NCBI GenBank assembly: GCA_963627135.1
Contig: CAVFZY010000002.1
Coordinates: forward strand, 1 to 26,614
Direction: 5' to 3'
DNA length: 26,614 nucleotides
Origin: CAG-103 sp963627135
GTDB lineage: Bacteria; Bacillota; Clostridia; Oscillospirales; Oscillospiraceae
Shown here in pieces: positions 1 to 6,555 of the stretch; the first letter of the stretch is position 1; the number at the start of each line of letters is the position of its first letter. The notes beneath the pieces were generated by a model, which worked only from the letters and a program-made list of their open reading frames with translations, was not told the DNA's origin and did no database searches. Position numbers and translations under genes: made by a program.

Positions 1-99
1 CGTTCACGGGCTGCAAGTAGCAGAACTCTCGCGGCTGGCAGATCGTACTTGCACGACGTGACGTGCAAGCTAGTAACAGAGGGCTTTGCCCGTCTATGA
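1..99 (+). other. Left-edge fragment, coding status unresolved
   Basis: The window opens inside an unidentified transcription unit that ends at the terminator just downstream. Frame 1 is open from base 1 to a TGA at 97-99 and would give a 32-residue C-terminal tail. Frame 2 stops at 59-61 and frame 3 at 18-20, so the true frame cannot be decided. A perfect 8-bp inverted repeat (CTTGCACG at 48-55, CGTGCAAG at 62-69, 6-nt loop) lies inside, which would suit either a 3' untranslated region or the end of a structured RNA. I do not recognise any product. Confidence 0.3.
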
Positions 100-100
100 A

Positions 101-130
101 AAACCGCCGGCTAGGCCGGCGGTTTATTAT
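101..130 (+). terminator. Intrinsic terminator of the left-edge unit
   Basis: An 11-bp perfect stem, AAACCGCCGGC at 101-111 and GCCGGCGGTTT at 115-125, closes on a 3-nt TAG loop and is followed by a short T/A run. It separates whatever ends before base 100 from the iron operon. Confidence 0.75.
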
Positions 131-173
131 TCGCCGCCTTTCGGCAAAAAGCTCGGAAATTTCTGTCATGCTC

Positions 174-200
174 TTGACAAAATCGTGCCCGCCGTGCTAG
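174..200 (+). promoter_or_regulatory. Possible feo operon promoter
   Basis: A perfect -35 hexamer TTGACA lies at 174-179. At the right distance there is only a weak -10-like stretch around TGCTAG at 195-200. No clear Fur-box palindrome is visible between 126 and 243. The start of the transcript therefore stays uncertain. Confidence 0.3.
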
Positions 201-243
201 CTTTTTCATCAGGGAAATGAATTCACATAGAAAGGCAAAGGCA

Positions 244-474
244 ATGACACTAGATGAATTAAAGATCGGTTCCTCAGCAGTCATCACAGCGGTCGGTGGG
301 GACGGCGCGCTGCGATGCCGACTGTTGGACATGGGGCTCACGCCCCGCACCCGCGTCACCTTGCAGAAGGTGGCGCCCATGGGCGACCCCATCGAGATCC
401 GCGTGCGCGGCTATGAACTGACGCTGCGCGTGGAGGAGGCGAAAAAGATCGAGGTCGAGGGGGTGCCGGCATGA
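244..474 (+). CDS. feoA: Ferrous iron transport protein A (FeoA)
   Basis: This is a small cytosolic SH3-like protein of 76 residues, the usual FeoA size, thought to assist or regulate FeoB at the membrane. The family signature is visible in the middle: CRLLDMGLTPRTRV, followed by APMGDPIEIRVRGYELTLR. The ATG at 244 is preferred over one at 217 because an AAAGG sequence at 231-235 lies 8 nt upstream and the nine extra N-terminal residues are not family-like. The stop overlaps the feoB start (ATGA at 471-474), which implies translational coupling and one mRNA. Function is assigned by family resemblance and by the adjacent FeoB. Confidence 0.93.
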   Translation: MTLDELKIGSSAVITAVGGDGALRCRLLDMGLTPRTRVTLQKVAPMGDPIEIRVRGYELTLRVEEAKKIEVEGVPA

Positions 475-2459
475 TCTTTGCACTTGTCGGCAACCAGAAT
501 TGCGGCAAGACGACGCTTTTTAACGCCCTCACCGGTTCCAACCAGCACGTGGGTAACTTCCCGGGCGTGACCGTCGACCAGAAAATGGGCGAAATGCGCG
601 ACGAGAAGGGCTGCTCCGTCGTCGACCTGCCGGGCATTTACTCCCTGCGCCCGTATACGCAGGAGGAGATCGTTTCGCGCGATTTTATCATCCATCAGAA
701 GCCGGACGGCATCATCAACATCGTGGATGCCACGAATATTGAGCGCAACCTGTACCTGACGCTGCAGTTGCTCGAGCTGCGCGTGCCGATGGTGCTGGCG
801 CTGAACATGATGGACGAGGTGCGTGCCAACGGCGGCGCCATCGACGTGCAGAAGATGAGCCAGGCGCTGGGCATCCCCGTTGTGCCCATCTCGGCGGCGA
901 AAGGGGAGGGCGTGTCCGAACTCGTGGACCAGGCGCTGACCGTTGCGCGCAGCCGGACGCTGCCGAAGGTGACGGACTTCTGCTCGGACGATTCGGCCGT
1001 GCACCGCTGCATCCACGCGGTCGTGCACCTGATCGCCGACCATGCCGACCGCATCGGCGTGCCGGCGCGTTTCTGCGCGGCCAAGCTGATCGAAGGCGGG
1101 GACGACCTTGCGGAGTCGCTCGAACTCGATGAAAACGAGCAGGAGATGCTCGAACACTGCGTCGTGCAGATGGAAAACGAGACCGGGCTCGACCGCAATG
1201 CGGCCCTTGCGGACATGCGCTACACGTTCATCGAGGGCGTCGTGGCGTCTTCCGTGGTCAAGTGCCACGAGAGCAAAGAGCACGCGCGCTCCATGAAGAT
1301 CGACCGCATCCTCACGGGCAAGTATACCGCCCTGCCGACGTTCCTCGTCGTGATGTTCCTCACGTTTTATCTCACGTTCAACGTCGTCGGTCAGTGGCTG
1401 TCCGACCTGCTGCAGCTCGGCATCGACGCGCTGACCGGCGTCGTGGACGCCGCGCTCACGGCCTACGGCATCAATCCCGTGGTACATAGCCTCATCATCG
1501 ACGGTGTGTTCGCCGGCGTCGGCAGCGTGCTCGTGTTCCTGCCGATCATCGTGACGCTGTTTTTCTTCCTGTCCATTTTGGAGGACACCGGCTATATGGC
1601 CCGTGTTGCCTTCGTCATGGACAAGCCCCTGCGCAAGATCGGTCTGTCCGGCCGCAGTATCGTGCCGATGCTCATCGGCTTCGGCTGCTCGGTTCCGGCC
1701 ATTATGGCCACGCGCACCGTCTCGTCCGACCGCGACCGGAAGATGACCATCCTGCTCACACCATATATGAGCTGCTCGGCGAAGATCTCGATCTACGCAT
1801 TTTTTACCGCGGCGTTTTTCCCGCGCTACCGCGCGCTCGTCATGCTGGGGCTGTATGTTCTCGGCATTCTCATCGGCATCATCGCGGCGCTCATCATGAA
1901 CAAGACGGCCTTCCGCGGCAAGCCTGTGCCGTTTGTCATGGAGCTGCCGAACTACCGCATGCCCGGGCTCAAGAGCGTGGCGCTGCTGCTCTGGGAGAAG
2001 GCAAAAGACTTCCTCCAGCGCGCGTTCACGGTCATTTTCCTCGCGACGATCATCATCTGGTTCCTCCAGAGCTTTGACACGCGCCTGAACGTCGTGGCCG
2101 ACAGTGCCAACAGTCTGCTCGCGCTCATCGGGCAGTTCATCGCGCCTGTCTTTCGGCTGCTCGGCTTCGGCGACTGGCGCTGCGCCACGGCGCTTATCTC
2201 CGGCTTCATTGCAAAGGAGTCTGTTGTGAGCACGCTGCAGGTGCTGCTCGGCGGCGCGGTCATTTCGTCGCTGCTCAGCACGCGCTCGGCCATCAGCTTC
2301 CTCGTGTTCACGCTGCTGTATACGCCGTGCGTGGCCGCCATCGCCACCATCCGCCGCGAGCTGGATTCCCGGCTCAAGACGGTCGGCGTTGTGGTCCTGC
2401 AGTGCTCGGTCGCGTGGGTCGTGGCGTTCGTTGCGTATGCGATTGCGGGGCTGGTGTGA
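471..2459 (+). CDS. feoB: Ferrous iron transporter FeoB
   Basis: This is the inner-membrane Fe2+ permease with an N-terminal GTPase domain, 662 residues. The G domain shows G1 GNQNCGKT (7-14), the switch Thr in GVTVDQK (about 34), G3 DLPG (52-55), G4 NMMD (112-115) and G5 SAAKG (141-145). A helical linker follows, then a polytopic membrane domain from about residue 285. Both Gate-type motifs are present: GYMARVAFVMD with GFGCSVPAIMATRT, and LYTPCVAAIATIRRE. G1 carries Q and C where many family members have P and S, but the GxxxxGKT core is intact. It sits between feoA and a small FeoB-associated membrane protein with overlapping start and stop codons, so the three are surely one operon. Ferrous iron uptake fits an anaerobe. 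Confidence 0.97.
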   Translation: MIFALVGNQNCGKTTLFNALTGSNQHVGNFPGVTVDQKMGEMRDEKGCSVVDLPGIYSLRPYTQEEIVSRDFIIHQKPDGIINIVDATNIERNLYLTLQLLELRVPMVLALNMMDEVRANGGAIDVQKMSQALGIPVVPISAAKGEGVSELVDQALTVARSRTLPKVTDFCSDDSAVHRCIHAVVHLIADHADRIGVPARFCAAKLIEGGDDLAESLELDENEQEMLEHCVVQMENETGLDRNAALADMRYTFIEGVVASSVVKCHESKEHARSMKIDRILTGKYTALPTFLVVMFLTFYLTFNVVGQWLSDLLQLGIDALTGVVDAALTAYGINPVVHSLIIDGVFAGVGSVLVFLPIIVTLFFFLSILEDTGYMARVAFVMDKPLRKIGLSGRSIVPMLIGFGCSVPAIMATRTVSSDRDRKMTILLTPYMSCSAKISIYAFFTAAFFPRYRALVMLGLYVLGILIGIIAALIMNKTAFRGKPVPFVMELPNYRMPGLKSVALLLWEKAKDFLQRAFTVIFLATIIIWFLQSFDTRLNVVADSANSLLALIGQFIAPVFRLLGFGDWRCATALISGFIAKESVVSTLQVLLGGAVISSLLSTRSAISFLVFTLLYTPCVAAIATIRRELDSRLKTVGVVVLQCSVAWVVAFVAYAIAGLV

Positions 2460-2623
2460 TGGGGCCGCTCGATTATATCCTGCTGGCCATCGTGGCCGTG
2501 TGCGCCGTCATCGCGTTTCGCGTCTGGCACCGCGCCATGAAAAAGGGCGGCTGCTGCGGCGGCTCTTGCACCGGCAACTGCGCGCAGTGCGCCCATCACT
2601 GCGGCGGCCAAAAGCACAAATAG
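2459..2623 (+). CDS. FeoB-associated Cys-rich membrane protein
   Basis: A 54-residue protein has one N-terminal membrane segment (LDYILLAIVAVCAVIAF) and a cysteine-rich cytosolic tail (GGCCGGSCTGNC, then AQCAHHCGG). This matches the FeoB_associated family found directly after feoB in many Clostridia. That family has been suggested to help iron delivery or replace FeoC, but its biochemical role is not established. The ATG at 2459 overlaps the feoB stop (TGATG), which fixes the start and implies coupling. The paired cysteines could bind Fe2+ or another thiophilic metal (inference). It is followed directly by the operon terminator. Confidence 0.88.
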   Translation: MGPLDYILLAIVAVCAVIAFRVWHRAMKKGGCCGGSCTGNCAQCAHHCGGQKHK

Positions 2624-2626
2624 ACG

Positions 2627-2659
2627 CAAAACAGAGACGGCACCGCCGTCTCTGTTTTG
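2627..2659 (+). terminator. feo operon terminator
   Basis: A 15-bp perfect stem (CAAAACAGAGACGGC at 2627-2641, GCCGTCTCTGTTTTG at 2645-2659) has a 3-nt ACC loop. The 3' arm itself supplies the T-run, and the symmetric A-run makes it potentially bidirectional. Confidence 0.9.
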
Positions 2660-2729
2660 TGAAGTTGCTCAAAATTTTGGATGCATTTTTGGAAATCCTG
2701 CACACAACGCAGAATCTTGCCGAACCGGA

Positions 2730-2758
2730 TTGCCAAGCAGTGCGAAACGTGTTATACC
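2730..2758 (+). promoter_or_regulatory. Promoter of the tautomerase gene
   Basis: TTGCCA at 2730-2735 and TATACC at 2753-2758 are separated by 17 nt, a good match to a housekeeping sigma-A promoter. It lies after the feo terminator and about 60 nt upstream of the tautomerase start, so that gene appears to be its own unit. Confidence 0.5.
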
Positions 2759-2816
2759 ATGAGCACACCGTTTCCGGAAGCGGGAATGGACATACTTTTT
2801 GAAGGAGGGACTTACG

Positions 2817-3179
2817 ATGCCCATCGTAAATGTACAGACCACCACGAAATTCACCGCCGCTCAGAAGCGCGACCTGATGGAGTTTATTCCGCAGCAGGTA
2901 TGCGCCAACACCAGCACGCTTGCGAAGAACATTTACGTCTATATCAATGAGTATGACCGTGAAAATGCCCGCAAGACTGCGCCGACCGTCCTGATCGACT
3001 GGACGATGATGCCCGACCGCACGGACGAGGCCAAGCACAACATCATGGTTGCGCTCACGGACAAGCTGGCTGAGATGACCGGCGAAGTGAAGGATGAGAT
3101 CGTCATCATCTTCAACGACATCCCGCTCAAGAACGCTTCCCTCGGCGGCGTGACCCGCTACGACGACCCGGATAAATAA
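2817..3179 (+). CDS. Tautomerase-superfamily protein
   Basis: This 120-residue protein starts MPIVNVQTTTKF. Removing Met leaves Pro as the N-terminal residue, which is the catalytic base in the 4-oxalocrotonate tautomerase / MIF superfamily. The beta-alpha-beta pattern appears twice: residues about 2-60, then KHNIMVALTDKLAEMTG with VIIFNDIP. The length is about twice that of a single 4-OT subunit, as in fused or CHMI-like members. The ATG at 2817 is chosen over one at 2799 because it exposes Pro and has GAAGGAGG at 2801-2808. Members act on keto-enol substrates or dehalogenate small acids; the substrate here cannot be inferred. It is monocistronic, with its own promoter and terminator. Confidence 0.82.
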   Translation: MPIVNVQTTTKFTAAQKRDLMEFIPQQVCANTSTLAKNIYVYINEYDRENARKTAPTVLIDWTMMPDRTDEAKHNIMVALTDKLAEMTGEVKDEIVIIFNDIPLKNASLGGVTRYDDPDK

Positions 3180-3199
3180 ATCCCGCGCAATCAGCAGCG

Positions 3200-3232
3200 A
3201 GGCTTCCCGAATTCGGGAAGCCTTGCTTTTTT
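3200..3232 (+). terminator. Tautomerase terminator
   Basis: A 24-bp perfect palindrome, AGGCTTCCCGAA / TTCGGGAAGCCT at 3200-3223, is followed by a T-run ending at 3232. The palindrome centre contains GAATTC. Confidence 0.9.
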
Positions 3233-4190
3233 GCGCGCATTTGGGGGAGCGCAGCCCTTCCATCGCGCGTTCTTCGTCCGTGAGCACGCCGTCGGTCGAA
3301 CGCGTCTGCGTCTGCGCTTCGTCATAGCCAAACTCCGCGGACTTTGCGCCCTGGCCTTCCGGAAGCACTTCCTGAATTTTGGAATTGACATTTTCGCCCG
3401 CAGCGGGTATACTGTTCTCAACGGAAACGCTTGCGCGATGAAGCATCTCGGGTGTAAGGCTGCGGGCCGCTTCTTGCGGCATGTTCAGCACTTCGCCGGC
3501 GTTTCCGTTTTTGCTTTTTACAAGATATGCAGATATGATGTGCAACTCGTGCGCCGCGGCATCTGGTGCAGACTCGACTGCGTAGTATGTGCCGTCTATC
3601 CGTTTGGAATAGACAACCAGAGGCGCGTAACTGCCGTCTGCGTTCTTGAACAGAGCGCTGTATTTCTGCTTGCCGTTCTTGTCGAGTGCTGGCTGCACCT
3701 CGTCGTAGTTGTCCAGCACATAGCTGATGCGCGCAATATCGTTTTCGTTCGCCATGGAGTGATCGGCCTCGCCGTTCTTTCCATGGCGTTTTTCAATATG
3801 CTGCAGGGCGTTGCCGTCGATGGAGTGTCTGTACCCCGTCGCGTCGACGCCCACCGCGCTTTTCAGGTCGCTGACGGCGCGTTCCGATACCGCGTCCAGA
3901 CGCACGCGGGCCTTCTTCTTGTAGTCTGCGTTCTTCAGGCCGTTCCACTTGTGGATAAATGCGAGCACGCGGTTATCCACACTGTTCTGGTATTCCTGAA
4001 TGCTTGCCTGCTGTTCCGGCGTGTGCTGCTCCGGGCTGGTGTCGACCGCCGTGCTCTTTGCCCGCGCCTCGCTCTTTGCAGGCTCTCCGGTGATGTTCTG
4101 CGTCAGCGCCACGCCGTAGACAGCAGTAGCCCCCACACCGGATATTACACCGCGTTCAGCGTCACAGATACGTACTGCATCGAGTAACAC
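3224..4190 (-). pseudogene. Relic of a phage-type PBECR3-domain protein
   Basis: On the minus strand this stretch encodes a recognisable fragment of a large phage or conjugative-element protein. Its core resembles the PBECR3 (Barnase-EndoU-ColicinE5/D-RelE-like nuclease) domain often found at the C-terminus of prophage head or polyvalent proteins: NALQHIEKRHGKNGEADHS, NDIARISYVLDNYDEV, then LVVYSKRIDGTYYAVES and LHIISAYLVK. The frame has no stop at its C-terminal end and runs on antisense through the tautomerase gene to about 2508, so the original end is lost. At the N-terminal side the only start is a weak GTG at 4190 next to a terminator hairpin, and no upstream gene remains. I read it as a truncated remnant, not a working gene. 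The exact decay boundaries are uncertain. Confidence 0.7.
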
Positions 4191-4192
4191 AA

Positions 4193-4220
4193 AAAGCCCC
4201 GATGGACCCGCCGGGGCTTT
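4193..4220 (-). terminator. Terminator-like hairpin beside the relic ORF
   Basis: AAAGCCCCG at 4193-4201 pairs with CGGGGCTTT at 4212-4220 around a 10-nt loop. The minus-strand copy is followed by a five-T run, so it would work best for leftward transcription; the plus-strand T-run is interrupted. It lies directly upstream of the relic reading frame and has no intact gene to serve, so it may be part of the decayed element. Confidence 0.55.
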
Positions 4221-4262
4221 GTTTACGACTGCGTTTTTGCTTTTGCAGTTTAAAGCGAGTAA

Positions 4263-4306
4263 TTAGCATTTTCGTTAGCATTTTGCGCTTGGAAAGTGCT
4301 AACGAA
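4263..4306. repeat. TTAGCATTTT repeat cluster with inverted copy
   Basis: TTAGCATTTT occurs at 4263-4272 and again at 4275-4284. An inverted, slightly diverged copy (AAAGTGCTAA) lies at 4293-4302. The second and third copies form a stem of about 14 bp (4271-4284 with 4293-4306, one G-U) and an 8-nt loop. No T-run follows, so it is not a terminator. Short repeats of this kind beside a tmRNA 3' end resemble integrase arm-binding sites of elements that insert at ssrA; this reading is inference from position and the neighbouring phage relic. The surrounding 4240-4400 is visibly more AT-rich than its flanks and holds no gene. Confidence 0.5.
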
Positions 4307-4378
4307 CTGCAAGAAATAGCAACATGGCGTTAAAGAATTTAGCGAAGTAAAATGGCGGAAAGCGTTGATAAATAAAGA

Positions 4379-4410
4379 AAAACCAGCAATCACAATGGAT
4401 TGCTGGTTTT
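4379..4410 (-). terminator. ssrA terminator
   Basis: AACCAGCAATC at 4381-4391 pairs with GATTGCTGGTT at 4398-4408, extended by flanking A/T pairs. Read on the minus strand the stem ends in a T-rich run (TTTTTC). It lies 9 nt beyond the CCA end of the tmRNA. Confidence 0.85.
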
Positions 4411-4418
4411 CTCTGTTC

Positions 4419-4784
4419 TGGTGGAGATGGGGGGAGTTGAACCCCCGTCCGAAAGCGCTTTGACAGGAACTTCTCCGGGCGCAGCGGGTTTTTGCGGGAC
4501 GCTGTGCATCCCCGTTCCCTTCAGGACAGGCAAACCGGCAAGCCTGTCCGTCCGGTAGCTTCATCATGCATGGCACGCGCAAAGCTTAGCGTGCGCACGT
4601 TCACCACTTATCGACGCTCCGCTGCCGGGCCGTGGTCCTCCCGGCGGGAACGCTCGCTAATTAAGCAGCGAGAAGAACAGTTTCGTTGTTGTTCTTTAAT
4701 TTATAAGATGCCCGTTTTATGGCGGTCAGGCGCCGCCGCCCGCTATTCCTGCCTCCACACCCCCGTCGAAACCGGTACATCCCC
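4419..4784 (-). ncRNA. ssrA: Transfer-messenger RNA (tmRNA)
   Basis: tmRNA rescues stalled ribosomes and tags the unfinished protein for proteolysis. The 5' end GGGGATG at 4784-4778 pairs with CATCTCC before the encoded CCA at 4419 to form the acceptor stem, and the universal GGTTTCGACGGG follows the 5' arm. The 3' end shows the T-arm and discriminator (GGTTCAACTCC, then ATCTCCACCA). The tag frame lies at 4696-4661 and reads KNNNETVLLAA followed by TAA; treating AAG as the resume codon is inference. The LAA ending is the usual ClpXP signal. Total length is 366 nt, normal for one-piece tmRNA. No good promoter is visible in the 95 nt upstream, so it may be expressed with ppi and smpB and then processed. 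A hairpin at 4810-4827 sits between ppi and ssrA. Confidence 0.96.
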
Positions 4785-4879
4785 ATGATGTCGGGTGCGT
4801 CGGCCGCCCGCACCGCTCTCGCGGTGCAGGCAGGAACACATTCTGAAAGATCAGACGAAACTGTCGATGCTTTGTTTCC

Positions 4880-5401
4880 TTAGCAGGTCTCCGGCTCCGG
4901 ATACTCGACGCCAAAGGTCTCGACCGTGACGGTCTTCATCTTCTGCTCGTTGGTGGGCTTGTCGTTGAACATGCTGCGCGGGGTGCGCGCAATGGCATCC
5001 ACGACGTCCATACCCTCGGTCACCTTGCCGAACGCAGCGTACTGCTTGTCGAGGTGCGGGGCGTCCATGTGCATGATGAAAAACTGGCTGCCGGCGGAGT
5101 TCGGATCCATGGCGCGGGCCATGGACAGTACGCCGCGGGTGTGCTTGAGGTCGTTTTTGAAGCCGTTGCTCGTGAACTCGCCCTCGATGCTGTAGCCCGG
5201 GCCGCCCATGCCGGTGCCGGTCGGGTCACCGCCCTGGATCATGAAGCCGGGAATGACGCGGTGGAAGATCACGCCGTCATAAAAACCCTTCTTGACGAGA
5301 CTGATAAAGTTGCGGACGGTGTTCGGGGCGATCTCCGGATAGAGCTCGGCGCGGATGACGCCGCCGTCTTCCATTTCAATGGTGACAATTGGATTGCTCA
5401 T
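4880..5401 (-). CDS. Cyclophilin-type peptidyl-prolyl cis-trans isomerase
   Basis: A 173-residue single-domain cyclophilin without signal peptide, so it probably acts in the cytosol on prolyl bonds of client proteins. Family motifs are complete: YDGVIFHRVIPGFMIQGGD with the catalytic Arg, then SAGSQFFIMHMDAPHLD and AAFGKVTEGMDVVD. The start codon overlaps the smpB stop by one base (TGATG at 5403-5399), so smpB and this gene are translationally coupled. The tmRNA gene follows 95 nt downstream on the same strand, which places a folding catalyst between the two partners of trans-translation. Confidence 0.95.
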   Translation of the reverse strand: MSNPIVTIEMEDGGVIRAELYPEIAPNTVRNFISLVKKGFYDGVIFHRVIPGFMIQGGDPTGTGMGGPGYSIEGEFTSNGFKNDLKHTRGVLSMARAMDPNSAGSQFFIMHMDAPHLDKQYAAFGKVTEGMDVVDAIARTPRSMFNDKPTNEQKMKTVTVETFGVEYPEPETC

Positions 5402-5868
5402 CAGTAATTTTTCTCCTTTATCGTTCTGTCGATCTCGCGTTTGGCGCTGCGCTGCGCGTCAGCGTCGCGCTTGTCGTAGAGCTTTTTGCCCTTGCACAGG
5501 CCGAGCTCCACCTTCACGCGACTGTCTTTGAAATACAGCGACAGCGGCACGAGCGTCAGCCCGTCCTGCTTTGTGCGGGCGTAGAGCTTCGTGATCTCCC
5601 GCCGGTGCATGAGCAGGCGCTTCGGCCGGTCGGGGTCGCGGTTGTAGATGCTGCCGTGCTCGTAGGGGCTGATGTGGATGCCGTAGGCAAACAGCTCCCC
5701 GTTTTTTACGGTGCAGAACGAATCTTTCAGATTGACCGTGCCCGCGCGGATGGACTTGACCTCGGTGCCGAAGAGCTCCACACCGGCCTCGAACCGCTCA
5801 AGCACGAAATAGTCATGCAGGGCCTTGCGGTTGGCCGCGACCTGCTTGACGCCCTTGGCTCTCGGCAT
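5401..5868 (-). CDS. smpB: SsrA-binding protein SmpB
   Basis: SmpB binds the tRNA-like part of tmRNA and brings it to the empty A site of stalled ribosomes. The 155-residue sequence has the expected beginning (NRKALHDYFVLERFEAGVEL with GTEVKSIR), the ISPYEHGSIYNRDPDRPKRL segment, and the basic C-terminal tail (YDKRDADAQRSAKREIDRT) that enters the mRNA channel. Length is normal. The start has a strong AAGGAGG site 8 nt upstream. The gene sits two positions upstream of ssrA on the same strand, matching the functional partnership, and is preceded by a mecA-like proteolysis adaptor gene. Confidence 0.97.
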   Translation of the reverse strand: MPRAKGVKQVAANRKALHDYFVLERFEAGVELFGTEVKSIRAGTVNLKDSFCTVKNGELFAYGIHISPYEHGSIYNRDPDRPKRLLMHRREITKLYARTKQDGLTLVPLSLYFKDSRVKVELGLCKGKKLYDKRDADAQRSAKREIDRTIKEKNY

Positions 5869-5897
5869 GGCGGGGACCTCCTTCGTGCGAAATCGTG

Positions 5898-5924
5898 GCT
5901 ATAGTTTAGCACATCCGGTGGCAA
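5898..5924 (-). promoter_or_regulatory. Possible smpB promoter
   Basis: Read on the minus strand, TTGCCA (5924-5919) is followed after 15 nt by TATAGC (5903-5898). The spacing is shorter than the usual 16-18 nt. It lies in the 71-bp gap between the mecA-like stop and smpB, so smpB could be expressed both from here and from the upstream gene. Confidence 0.3.
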
Positions 5925-5939
5925 ATGAAAAGAGCGAAA

Positions 5940-6407
5940 TCAGCAGAAATAACGCTGAAGGGTCGCAACGGCATCGCGGCGGGCGACCACGTCGCCGTGT
6001 TCGCCGATGTGTGCGTACAATTCCTCAGTGCACGGCAGCGGCTCGCCGAACTCGAAGAGCGCGTTCGGCAGCGCCTCGTCCTCGGCGCGCACGAACAGCT
6101 CCCAGCCGCCGTCTATGTACACCACGTCCGAGTCGAGCCCGGCCGGAAAACAGCCCAGCGCCGCGGTCAGGTCGGCAAACGAGCGGAACCGGAACCGGCG
6201 CGGCGGGTCGGAAATGGGTCTGGCGATGAGCAGCACCTCCTTTTCGGCGACGAACAGTTCGATCTTCATACTTGCCCAGGGCGCGAGCCCATGCGTCTCG
6301 AGCGCACTGTCGACGGCGGTGCGGATATCGGCCTCGCGCAGTGCGGCCCACTCGGCGCGCGGTATGCGCATGGCCACGGCTCCGGTGTCAGCGGTTTCCA
6401 CAAGCAT
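5940..6407 (-). CDS. MecA-like ClpC adaptor protein
   Basis: A 155-residue soluble protein whose C-terminal half follows the MecA pattern: FRFRSFADLTAALG, VVYIDGGWELFV, ALFEFGEPLPCTEELYAHIGEHGDVV, then DAVATLQRYF. In Bacillus MecA the C-terminal domain binds ClpC and the N-terminal domain selects substrates for ClpCP. Here the N-terminal part (MRIPRAEWAALREADIRTAV) is short, and the acidic linker common in Bacillus MecA is nearly absent. The start has AGGGAGG well placed upstream. The next genes are smpB and ssrA, so the region groups functions that feed proteins to Clp proteases. Family assignment is by pattern and not certain. Confidence 0.62.
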   Translation of the reverse strand: MLVETADTGAVAMRIPRAEWAALREADIRTAVDSALETHGLAPWASMKIELFVAEKEVLLIARPISDPPRRFRFRSFADLTAALGCFPAGLDSDVVYIDGGWELFVRAEDEALPNALFEFGEPLPCTEELYAHIGEHGDVVARRDAVATLQRYFC

Positions 6408-6434
6408 GGGAATGGCCTCCCTTGGTGTCGATTT

Positions 6435-6464
6435 CCGGACAGGCGTCCGGTTAGGTCCAGTATA
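6435..6464 (-). promoter_or_regulatory. Promoter and 5' hairpin of the mecA-like gene
   Basis: On the minus strand TATACT (6464-6459) is a good -10 box; the -35 at 17 nt (TAGCGA) is poor. Directly after the expected start point, CCGGAC (6435-6440) and GTCCGG (6445-6450) form a 6-bp hairpin with a 4-nt loop, which would sit at the very 5' end of the mRNA. Confidence 0.4.
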
Positions 6465-6498
6465 GCGCCTGCCCGCGTGTTTCGCTACTCAAAATATA

Positions 6499-6527
6499 TG
6501 GCAATCGACGCAGGAATATGGTATCAT
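6499..6527 (+). promoter_or_regulatory. Promoter of the NUDIX gene
   Basis: TATCAT at 6522-6527 is a plausible -10, with a weak -35 (TGGCAA at 6499-6504) 17 nt upstream. It is divergent from the mecA-like promoter in an AT-richer stretch. Confidence 0.35.
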
Positions 6528-6555
6528 TCCAATTGGAAAAAGGAGTGGATGATTC

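Noticed and set aside
411..1487. A 358-residue open frame on the minus strand across feoB
   Set aside because: It is a mirror of the feoB coding frame; the His/Arg/Asp-rich sequence matches no family.
2508..3223. Minus-strand continuation of the relic frame through the tautomerase gene
   Set aside because: It is antisense to a well-supported gene with promoter, ribosome-binding site and terminator. The protein it would give loses any family pattern beyond about 3224.
4492..4788. Short frames reading across the tmRNA gene on either strand
   Set aside because: The region is fully explained by tmRNA structure; such frames are common false calls at tmRNA genes.
4810..4827. GCACCGC / GCGGTGC hairpin between cyclophilin and tmRNA genes as a terminator
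   Set aside because: No T-run on either strand. It may be a processing signal or chance, so it is not listed as a terminator.
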